Assembly (NCBI RefSeq): GCF_000284015.1
Contig: NC_016943.1
Span: 3,761,541-3,825,540 of the forward strand
Length of the DNA stretch: 64,000 nt
Source of the DNA: Blastococcus saxobsidens DD2
GTDB taxonomy: Bacteria > Actinomycetota > Actinomycetes > Mycobacteriales > Geodermatophilaceae
Direction of reading: 5' to 3'
A model generated the notes under the pieces. That model saw only the letters and a program-made list of their open reading frames with translations, searched no databases and had not been told where the DNA came from. Shown here in pieces: positions 58,322 through 64,000 of this stretch; the stretch's first letter is position 1, and each line of letters begins with the position of its first letter. The position numbers were made by a program, and so were the translations under genes.

Positions 58322-58401
58322 TGCGAGTCTCCTGTCAACGGAATCTGGGCGTGCCTGATCGACCCCGTCCAGCAGGCGCTGGCGAGGTCGGGGCATTCGG
58401 C

Positions 58402-58833
58402 CTAGATCCGCAGGAGGCAGAGAGTGGAAAGATCCGGCGCAGCGGGCAGCCGGTAGCGCCGCCGGAGCCCGCGCAGCGAGGGCGGCGGGCCTCGCACGAG
58501 AAGGGCGACTCGCCCACGGAACAGCGTCGCGACGCTCACCAGCGCCAACGCCGCGAACACCACAGCCAGGCAGATGGTCCAGAACTCCGCTCCATGGGCA
58601 GGTATGCCGCCAGGAGCCGGGTGGAGTGGCGTGCTCGCGTCCGCGCCGAGGGCGGCGACGTGGTGGGGGCCATCGGGGAACACGGTGGGGCCGCCGTCGA
58701 GCACGGTGAGAGGGACGGCCGGTGCTGCCACGCTGACGTGGGCGGAGCCGACAGATCCGCTCATGCACTGCACCCCGTGCATGGCCAGGACGGCGGCCAC
58801 CGCGAGCAGTGCCCAGATCCGCCGGCCTCGCAT
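58402..58833 (-). CDS. Small two-helix membrane protein, DUF6153-like
   Basis: A 143-residue protein with an N-terminal helix (IWALLAVAAVLAMHGVQCM) and a second helix near residue 95 (FWTICLAVVFAALALVSVATLF), joined by a periplasmic loop containing HVSVAAP and GPHHVAALG histidines. The end PDLSTLCLLRI is typical of a DUF6153-type family in actinobacterial metal regions. ATG start. It lies 80 bp upstream of the DUF305 lipoprotein gene on the same strand. Role unknown; metal-related by context. Confidence 0.65.
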   Translation of the reverse strand: MRGRRIWALLAVAAVLAMHGVQCMSGSVGSAHVSVAAPAVPLTVLDGGPTVFPDGPHHVAALGADASTPLHPAPGGIPAHGAEFWTICLAVVFAALALVSVATLFRGRVALLVRGPPPSLRGLRRRYRLPAAPDLSTLCLLRI

Positions 58834-59149
58834 GACACCCCCCGCTCCGCACCGCAGACCCGACCGTGCCTGCAGGCTCGACGGCGGGCACGACGCTATT
58901 CGTTGCGACTGCTCGGATGAAGAGTACCGAGCGACCAGCGTTTGCCCGGACGACCGTACGGGCATGCGGACGCCGTTCCACAGACTCACAGTCTGCGCAC
59001 GCACAGTCCCGGCCTCACGCGCGGACTTGCCGACCCCACGCCACGCGCCTGTGACGCGACCAGCATGTGACGGGCGGGCCCGGTGACGAGGAGCCGTACG
59101 ACGTCCAGCGCCCTTCCACCCCGACGACAGCGAAACGGAGATCGGATCC
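58834..59149. promoter_or_regulatory. 316-bp divergent promoter region with operator-like palindrome
   Basis: Gap between the DUF6153-like gene and the membrane DUF305 gene. It holds GACCGTACGGGC at 58952-58963, similar to the palindrome beside arsR, and no recognisable gene. Both gene groups may be controlled from here. Confidence 0.45.
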
Positions 59150-59752
59150 ATGGCGACGAAGAAGAGCGACGAGAAGAACGACCAGCAGGGTCACGGCGGC
59201 AAGCTGTCGCACGAGACGAAGATGTACCTGCGCTTCGCGGCCATGATCTCGACGGCCATAGTCGTCATGTACTGGGTCATGTTCGCCGGCACGTGGGAGT
59301 GGAGCCACGTCCAGTTCAGCGAGAGCCGTGTGCTCATGGCGATCACCATGGGCGGCACCATGGGGCTGGTCATGCTCGGCTGGATGCTCAACATGTACAA
59401 GAACATGAAGGGCAACATCGCCATCGTGGCGGCGAGCCTGCTGCTGCTGGGCGGCGGCATCGCCCTCGACCGCACCCAGTTCACCGTGGACGACCTCGGC
59501 TGGATGAAGTCGATGATCCCGCACCACTCGCTGGCCATCACCCGCTCCGAGCGGGCCGACATCGACGACGTCCGCGTGTGCCAGCTCGCCGTCGAGATCA
59601 TCCGGGCACAGGAGATCGAGATCAGCGAGATGGAGTGGCTCATCGAGGACATCGAGGAGAACGGCGAGGCCGAGACCCTCGAGGAGGCGCAGGCGCGACC
59701 CGTCCCCGAGTTCGAGGCGTCGGCACTGCGCGACTGCCCGCCGTCGGACTGA
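59150..59752 (+). CDS. Membrane-integrated DUF305 protein
   Basis: A 200-residue protein with about three membrane helices before a short DUF305 domain: FAAMISTAIVVMYWVMFAG, LMAITMGGTMGLVMLGWML and GNIAIVAASLLLLGGGIAL. The domain keeps MKSMIPHHSLAITRSERA and a helix IIRAQEIEISEMEWLIED; the second His-His half is missing. ATG start with GGAGAT upstream. It is divergent from the DUF6153-like and DUF305 lipoprotein genes. A membrane metal sensor or chaperone is plausible but unproven. Confidence 0.85.
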   Translation: MATKKSDEKNDQQGHGGKLSHETKMYLRFAAMISTAIVVMYWVMFAGTWEWSHVQFSESRVLMAITMGGTMGLVMLGWMLNMYKNMKGNIAIVAASLLLLGGGIALDRTQFTVDDLGWMKSMIPHHSLAITRSERADIDDVRVCQLAVEIIRAQEIEISEMEWLIEDIEENGEAETLEEAQARPVPEFEASALRDCPPSD

Positions 59753-59868
59753 TCACGGCACGGCCGGCGCGTCCGGGCCGGTGGGTGAGCACCCTGCCAG
59801 GGGCCCCGCCGGTGGAGTGGGAAGTGGCCGATGGGGCGTCCAGGGGGGCCAATCGACCAGCACGGTTT

Positions 59869-60051
59869 TCAGCCTTGGGGACTGACCCCCGCCAACGTGA
59901 CATCAACCAGCCGCCGGACAGCAGCCTCGGACGGCAGGCCCCCCGCGGCCGTCAGAGCGTGCAGGCAGTAGCTGGCGAGCTCGTCCGGTGCTACGTCGTC
60001 CCGGAGCCCGTCGGCGGCAGCCACCTTTACGAGCAGGTCTCGGATCGGCAC
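59869..60051 (-). pseudogene. C-terminal remnant of a TetR-family regulator
   Basis: The 60-residue frame reads PIRDLLVKVAAADGLRDDV then APDELASYCLHALTAA and SEAAVRRLVDVTLAGV, the usual C-terminal end of a TetR ligand domain. No DNA-binding half remains; upstream codons hit a stop after ten residues. It is a decayed regulator near an intact TetR gene. The rest of 59753-60176 has no recognised gene. Confidence 0.65.
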
Positions 60052-60094
60052 TGCACCGCTCCTGGTGACCGGAGGGGATCGTCAAGCGGCACAG

Positions 60095-60128
60095 TGGCTG
60101 AGCGCCAAGGCTGGCTGAGCGCCAAGGC
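60095..60128 (+). repeat. Tandem duplication of a 17-bp unit
   Basis: TGGCTGAGCGCCAAGGC occurs at 60095-60111 and again directly at 60112-60128. It lies between the TetR remnant and the intact TetR gene and may mark slippage during decay. Confidence 0.75.
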
Positions 60129-60176
60129 TGAGGAACAACTGTGGTGCTTGAGAGGCCGGGGAGGACGGCTGCCGCT

Positions 60177-60767
60177 CTACCCCCGGTTACCCTCGGCGTG
60201 TGTGACGGCGGTGACAGCGAGGGCGCGTCCGCGGGTGACTGCGTCATCGGAGGTGCCGCGGAGGAAGGCGGCCAGGGTGCCGTCGTAAGCCAGCAGGATG
60301 TGCTCGGCGAGGGAATCGGGATCCGCGACCGGCAAGTCGGCAGCGAGTGAGCGCAACCGGTCGCGCAGGTGTGCGGTGTCCGCCGCGACGACGTCCAGGG
60401 CGGGGTGGTCGGGGCCGGGAATCTCGACGGCCGTGGCGAGGAACGCGCAGCCACGCGCGGCGGGCTGGTCGGCGCGGAAGCGAGCCAGCGCGTCGAAGAC
60501 GGCGAGCAGCCGGTCCTCGGGTGTGGTCGCGGCCGCGACGGCGTCGTCCCAGACGCGGCGCCATCGGTCGAGGCGGCGCTGGAGGTAGGCGGCGACGAGG
60601 GGGTCCTTGCCGCCGAAGTGGGCGTAGAGCGTGGCCGTGGAGACACCGGCCTGCGCGAGGACCGCGTCCACCCCGGTGCGTCCAATTCCGTCGCGGTGGA
60701 ACAGCGTCTCCGCGGCATCCAGCAGCCGCTCCCGCACCGCCGGGCCCCGGACCTGTCGCGCCACCAC
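60177..60767 (-). CDS. TetR/AcrR-family repressor of the adjacent MFS gene
   Basis: A 196-residue regulator. The HTH domain at residues about 10-55 has RERLLDAAETLFHRDGIGRT, VDAVLAQAGVSTATLYAHFG and GKDPLVAAYL. The ligand-binding helices follow to the C-terminus. GTG start at 60767 (a second GTG is next to it). It is divergent from an MFS transporter gene, with a clear operator dyad only 11 bp upstream, so it should repress both. Confidence 0.9.
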   Translation of the reverse strand: MVARQVRGPAVRERLLDAAETLFHRDGIGRTGVDAVLAQAGVSTATLYAHFGGKDPLVAAYLQRRLDRWRRVWDDAVAAATTPEDRLLAVFDALARFRADQPAARGCAFLATAVEIPGPDHPALDVVAADTAHLRDRLRSLAADLPVADPDSLAEHILLAYDGTLAAFLRGTSDDAVTRGRALAVTAVTHAEGNRG

Positions 60768-60778
60768 ACCGCTACTGT

Positions 60779-60805
60779 AACGTCCGTTCTGCCATAACGA
60801 ACGTT
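60779..60805. promoter_or_regulatory. TetR operator in the tetR-MFS gap
   Basis: Inverted repeat AACGTCCGTT (60779-60788) and AACGAACGTT (60796-60805) with a 7-bp spacer and one mismatch. It lies 11 bp from the repressor start and 18 bp from the transporter start. Confidence 0.7.
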
Positions 60806-60823
60806 CTAGATAGGGGTACGGGG

Positions 60824-62017
60824 ATGGCTGACCGCCGGGGGATCACCCTCGTCGCCGGGGGCACGGCGCTGATCGCCTGCACCTACGGGCTGGCCCGATA
60901 CGGCTACGGCTTGTTCCTGCCGACCTTCCGCGCCGACTTCGCCCTCTCGTCCACCCTGTCCGGGCTGCTGGCCACCGGGGCGTTCGGCTCCTACTGCGCC
61001 GCCGCCCTGCTGTCCCGCCGCCTCGTGGGCTCTGGCCGGTCGCGCGCGGCCGCCGCGCTCGCGGGGGCGCTCGCCGCGGGAGGGTGCGTAGCGGTCGCGG
61101 CCGCGCCGAGCGCCGCTGTGCTGGGGATCGCCGTCCTCGTCGCCGGAAGTGGCGCTGGCCTGGCCTCTCCTGCCCTCGTCGCCCTCGTGGACCGCGCCGT
61201 CCCGGCTGCCGACCGGTCGCGGGCGCAGACCGTCGTCAACGCCGGCACCGGCCTGGGTGTCCTGCTCGCCGGACCGCTGGCCCTCGCCCTGACCGGGCAC
61301 TGGCGCGTCGCCTGGCTCTGCTTCGCGGTGCTCACCGTCCTCGCGACGATGGCCACCGTCCGCGCCGCAGCGCCCCCCGGCAACGGGGCTCGGGCCATGC
61401 CAGACGATGTCGTCCCTTCGGCCCCGTGGCACCGCCTCCGCCCCGCAATCGTCGCTGCCCTGCTCGCCGGGACCGGGAGCGCCGCGGTGTGGACCTTTGG
61501 CCGCGACCTCGTCGTCACCGCCGGCAGGCTCGACCCCCTCGCCTCCACCGCTTTCTGGATCGTGCTCGGCGCCGCCGGCGCCACCGGCGCCGTGGCCGGC
61601 GACGCCGTCCGACGGTGGGACGTCCCCCGTACCTGGACCGCCTTCGCGGTGACCCTGGCCCTCGCCACCGGGGGCCTCGCGCTCGCCCCCGATGTGCCCG
61701 TCGTCGCGTTCGCCTGCGCCGCCGCCTTCGGCGGCTCCTACGTCGCCCTGTCCGGTGTCCTGATCGCCTGGGGAACCCAGCTCCACCCAGACTCACCCGG
61801 CAGCGCCAACGCCATCCTCTTCCTCACCCTCGCCGCCGGCCAGGCTTTCGGCGCGCTCCTGCTCGGCAGCCTCACCGATGCCAGCAGCTCGCTCACCGCC
61901 TTCATTGCCGCTGCGGTGCTCGCCACCGCCAGCTGTCTCCCGCTGACCCGTAGCCGGCCCACCCCGCCGGGAAAACCCGAATACGCGCTGGCAGACCATG
62001 GAACGCCAACTCAATAG
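60824..62017 (+). CDS. MFS transporter (YbfB/YjiJ-like)
   Basis: A 397-residue permease with about 12 helices. It begins ITLVAGGTALIACTYGLARY then GYGLFLPTFRADFAL, the pattern of the YbfB/YjiJ group. The loop after helix 2 has LLSRRLVGSGRSR; the middle loop (APPGNGARAMPDDVVPS) is cytosolic. Substrate unknown; drug or aromatic-compound efflux is typical of TetR-paired members. ATG 60824 is downstream of GGGGTACGGGG. Confidence 0.88.
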   Translation: MADRRGITLVAGGTALIACTYGLARYGYGLFLPTFRADFALSSTLSGLLATGAFGSYCAAALLSRRLVGSGRSRAAAALAGALAAGGCVAVAAAPSAAVLGIAVLVAGSGAGLASPALVALVDRAVPAADRSRAQTVVNAGTGLGVLLAGPLALALTGHWRVAWLCFAVLTVLATMATVRAAAPPGNGARAMPDDVVPSAPWHRLRPAIVAALLAGTGSAAVWTFGRDLVVTAGRLDPLASTAFWIVLGAAGATGAVAGDAVRRWDVPRTWTAFAVTLALATGGLALAPDVPVVAFACAAAFGGSYVALSGVLIAWGTQLHPDSPGSANAILFLTLAAGQAFGALLLGSLTDASSSLTAFIAAAVLATASCLPLTRSRPTPPGKPEYALADHGTPTQ

Positions 62018-62060
62018 TCAATCCGCCAGCGGGACGCAGGCCTATTTGCTGCCCAGTAGC

Positions 62061-62072
62061 GTTACATGTAAC
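62061..62072. promoter_or_regulatory. Perfect AT-rich palindrome before mazE
   Basis: GTTACATGTAAC lies 8 bp ahead of the antitoxin ATG. It overlaps a plausible -10 region, a usual place for binding of the antitoxin or toxin-antitoxin complex. Confidence 0.55.
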
Positions 62073-62080
62073 ATCGTCCC

Positions 62081-62305
62081 ATGGCAAGCACGCGGGATCG
62101 GGTACGTGAGCATCGACAGCGTTTGCGCGAACAGGGTCTCAGGCCTGTTCAGATCTGGGTGCCCGACGTACGGGCTCCGGAGTTCGTCGCGGAATCTCAC
62201 CGCCAGTCGGCTGTCGTCGCGGTCAGCGAACATGAAGTTGACGAGCAGGCGTTCGTCGATGCCATCTCCGTCGATTGGGACGACGAGGCGGAGCCCGCCG
62301 AGTGA
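62081..62305 (+). CDS. Antitoxin, MazE-like (DUF3018)
   Basis: A 74-residue protein. The N-terminal DNA-binding part reads RDRVREHRQRLREQGLRPVQIWVPDVRAPE (RVREHRQRLREQGLRP is the DUF3018 signature). The acidic C-terminus (EHEVDEQAFVDAISVDWDDE) would wrap around the toxin. ATG start. Its stop overlaps the toxin GTG (GTGA). Confidence 0.85.
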   Translation: MASTRDRVREHRQRLREQGLRPVQIWVPDVRAPEFVAESHRQSAVVAVSEHEVDEQAFVDAISVDWDDEAEPAE

Positions 62306-62631
62306 GGCGAGGCGACATCTGCATTGCAGCTGCGCGTGGTGCCTACACCGGCAAGCCGAGGCCCGTTGTCATCGTCCAGGACGATCGGTTCGATGCCACC
62401 GCCTCCGTTACGGTCTGCCCGCTGACCACCAATCTGGTCGAGGCGCCGTTGATCCGGATCGCTGTAGAGCCGACGGCCGCCACCGGAATCGAGCAAGCAA
62501 GTCAGATCATGGTCGACAAGGTTGTGACGATGCCGCGGGCAAATGTGCGCAGTCCTCTCGGCCGACTCGCCGATTCAGATATTGTTCGGCTCAATCGCGC
62601 ACTCCTGGTGTTTTTCGGGCTTGCAGAGTGA
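62302..62631 (+). CDS. MazF-type endoribonuclease toxin
   Basis: A 109-residue PemK/MazF-fold toxin. Key features: RRGDICIAAARGAYTGKPRPVVIVQDD (start plus conserved basic/PRP strand), VTVCPLTTN with the catalytic Thr/Ser region, ASQIMVDKVVTMPRANV and the C-terminal helix. It cuts mRNA at short sequences and is blocked by the upstream antitoxin. GTG 62302 overlaps the antitoxin stop, chosen over 62275. The pair likely stabilises the element. Confidence 0.9.
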   Translation: MRRGDICIAAARGAYTGKPRPVVIVQDDRFDATASVTVCPLTTNLVEAPLIRIAVEPTAATGIEQASQIMVDKVVTMPRANVRSPLGRLADSDIVRLNRALLVFFGLAE

Positions 62632-62883
62632 CGAGCTCACCCGCGCGCGGTGACGCACAATCCCTTCCGCTATGGAGTCGGGAAGCCACTTGGACCCCAT
62701 ATGTCATGACGGGATCCGCCGCTGCGAGCAGCGACGACCGGGGGTCCGTGAGGCTGGTGGGCGTCACCCGCTGCGACCGGCTCCCCCGGCCCGGGGAGCG
62801 CCGGATGGGACTCCGAGGCCGTCCAGTTGTCTTCGGCGCTCGGTGCGTTCTCGCCGGTGTGCTCCTCCCCGTCTTCTGACGGT

Positions 62884-63372
62884 TCACTGGATGTTTGCTT
62901 GCGGCCAGGGGACCAGTGGCGGCAGCCGCCCACCCGGGTGCGGGGCGCCGTCGAGGTCGCGCGTGATGTGGTGGTGTTCGTGGCTTCCGGCGGCGTGAGC
63001 GATCGCGGCGAGGACGAGGGTCAGGGCGCGGCGGTCGAGGCCGGCGGCGAGGTCACCGAGGTCGATGGGATGGCCGTCGGCGATGCTGGCGGCCGCCTGC
63101 AGGACCCGGCGTTGGCTGCTGCTGCCGGTGATCGTGCCGATGCCCACGGCCCCGTCGAGGCCTGGCCAGGCGATGTGGGCCCACAGTCCGTCGCCGTCGA
63201 CGTTCCCGTCGAGGGTGATCAGCCCGGCGTGGTGCAGTTGCGGCAGCCAGTGGCCGGAGGTGATCAGCAGGAGGATCGCGGCCTCGTCGGAGTAGTCGCC
63301 CAGGGCGGCGCGCAGCAGGGCGTTCTCCACGTCGACCGGGTCGAGATCGGCGGCTCTAGGTTTGAAGATCAC
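62884..63372 (-). CDS. Hypothetical mobile-element protein
   Basis: A 162-residue mostly helical protein. Segments: DVENALLRAALGDYSDEAAILLLITSGHWLP (as DVENALLRAALGDYSDEAAI and LLLITSGHWLPQ), DGDGLWAHIAWPGLDGA, HPIDLGDLAAGLDRRALTLVL and a His-rich GSHEHHHITRD. GTG 63372 has GGGAG 6-7 nt upstream. It matches the style of uncharacterised proteins on actinobacterial plasmids and integrative elements. Function unknown. The 252 bp before 62884 hold no clear gene. Confidence 0.6.
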   Translation of the reverse strand: MIFKPRAADLDPVDVENALLRAALGDYSDEAAILLLITSGHWLPQLHHAGLITLDGNVDGDGLWAHIAWPGLDGAVGIGTITGSSSQRRVLQAAASIADGHPIDLGDLAAGLDRRALTLVLAAIAHAAGSHEHHHITRDLDGAPHPGGRLPPLVPWPQANIQ

Positions 63373-63639
63373 TAAGTTCTCCCTCTCCCGGCCGGCGTGG
63401 GTCGGGGCTGAGTGTGCCGGTGGGGTCTGACAGGCGCGGCCGGTGACGGGTGTCGGGTGGCGGTCGAGGGGCTGGTGAGCGCGTCGGGCCGGCAGGCCCG
63501 CCGGCAGCTTGCTGACGGTGGGCCTCGACGCGCCAGCGGCGAGGCCTCGCGCGACCCCCGCCGCCGGCCGGCCACCCCGAACCACCCCCCGCCTCGACGT
63601 GGCCGCCCCCGCGGGGGTGCGGGGACGGCCGAACGCCGG

Positions 63640-64000
63640 TCAGGTTGCGTCGGGTGCGGGATCGGCGGTGGGTTGGTCGGCGGCGTCGATGATCTGCCGC
63701 TCGATGTCGGCAAGGGTGTAGCCGCACGAGACCAGGAACCGCAGCCAGCGGGCGTCGCCGGCCCCGGGGTTGCGCCAGGACTGGCGATGCAGCCCGGACT
63801 CGATGGCCCCGGCGACGTGGGCCAGCAGCGCCACGCCCAGCCGGGCGTCGGGCACTCGTTCGCCACTGGTCAGCGTGAGCGACGGCTTGTCCCGGGTGGC
63901 CCACCACTGACCGGGGGCGTCGATGCCGAGGTCGGCGGCGGCGGCATTCTGGGCACGGTTGGGCTGCCCGGATAGCCACCGGGACAGCGCCCGGGGGTCG
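63640..64000 (-). CDS. Hypothetical mobile-element protein, 5' truncated by window edge
   Basis: The frame is open from the right edge to the stop at 63640-63642, giving at least 119 residues. It includes LSRWLSGQPNRAQNAAAADL, GIDAPGQWWATRDKPSLTLT, RVPDARLGVALLAHVAGAIE and RWLRFLVSCGYTLADIERQI. The GTG at 63855 is unlikely to be the start because protein-like sequence continues upstream. Helical and soluble; no catalytic motif seen. Probably part of the same element module as the gene at 62884; the gap 63373-63639 has no recognised gene. Confidence 0.55.
   Translation of the reverse strand, partial: DPRALSRWLSGQPNRAQNAAAADLGIDAPGQWWATRDKPSLTLTSGERVPDARLGVALLAHVAGAIESGLHRQSWRNPGAGDARWLRFLVSCGYTLADIERQIIDAADQPTADPAPDAT

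Larger units (their letters stand above)
48726..64000. mobile_element. Integrated mobile element (IME/ICE-type) at tRNA-Arg, right end outside the window
   Basis: A tyrosine integrase gene ends 34 bp from the tRNA 3' end and reads towards it, the usual arrangement of a tRNA-integrated element. A MobF relaxase follows, then cargo with lower and mixed GC, a toxin-antitoxin pair, and conserved element proteins of unknown role. The second tRNA-end repeat (attR) is not seen before 64000. No coupling protein, conjugation ATPase or FtsK-type translocase lies in the window. Confidence 0.8.

Overview
High-GC (roughly 70-75%) actinobacterial chromosome, most likely Geodermatophilaceae or a close relative. 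The evidence is the strong GC3 bias, frequent GTG starts, NucS instead of MutS-type mismatch repair, the ethylmalonyl-CoA pathway enzymes, and gene order. From argS through lysA-hom-thrC-thrB, rho-rpmE-prfA-prmC-sua5, wecA, the F-type ATP synthase genes, DUF2550, PduO and murA to nucS, the order matches the M. tuberculosis Rv1292-Rv1323 region. Family assignments come from reading the translated sequence; no database search was possible.

Layout. 1-5,633: a membrane protein pair, then meaB, thiolase, methylmalonyl/ethylmalonyl-CoA epimerase and crotonyl-CoA carboxylase/reductase. 5,780-9,599: a DivIVA-type coiled-coil protein and a cell-surface group (anchored protein, DUF4397 protein, class F sortase). 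9,613-14,311: a fused double 3-hydroxyacyl-CoA dehydrogenase, nucS, an EAL phosphodiesterase and a lipoprotein. 14,379-16,091: a small foreign patch with a DUF499-ATPase remnant and a Fic protein. 16,235-21,833: enoyl-CoA hydratase, the coenzyme B12-dependent mutase meaA/ecm, murA, PduO and DUF2550. 21,855-33,081: ATP synthase genes, the AtpI-type protein, WecA and GlyA, all on the minus strand, with an unusual 663-bp break between atpD and atpC. 33,339-46,970: sua5, a PASTA serine/threonine kinase, prmC, prfA, rpmE, rho, the threonine/lysine biosynthesis operon and argS. 47,124-48,583: a DUF3105/DUF305 pair.

At 48,654 a tRNA-Arg(CCG) gene is followed at once by a tyrosine integrase and a MobF relaxase. 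From there to the right edge the sequence is an integrated mobile element whose far end lies outside the window. Its cargo is a probable copper-handling group: an ArsR-type regulator, a cytosolic 18-Cys copper-storage (Csp) protein, a beta-propeller-like lipoprotein, a DUF305 lipoprotein, a small membrane protein and a membrane DUF305 protein. It also carries a TetR/MFS efflux pair with a clear operator, a MazE/MazF toxin-antitoxin pair, and unassigned genes typical of actinobacterial elements.

How the genes fit together. Thiolase, the fused dehydrogenase, Ccr, epimerase, Ecm/MeaA, MeaB and the PduO adenosyltransferase make up most of the acetyl-CoA to methylsuccinyl-CoA branch of the ethylmalonyl-CoA pathway plus its B12 support. 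The most distinctive features to follow up are the metal island on the mobile element, the interrupted atp operon, the Arg-for-Lys change in the AtpA P-loop, and the DUF499 remnant next to the Fic gene.
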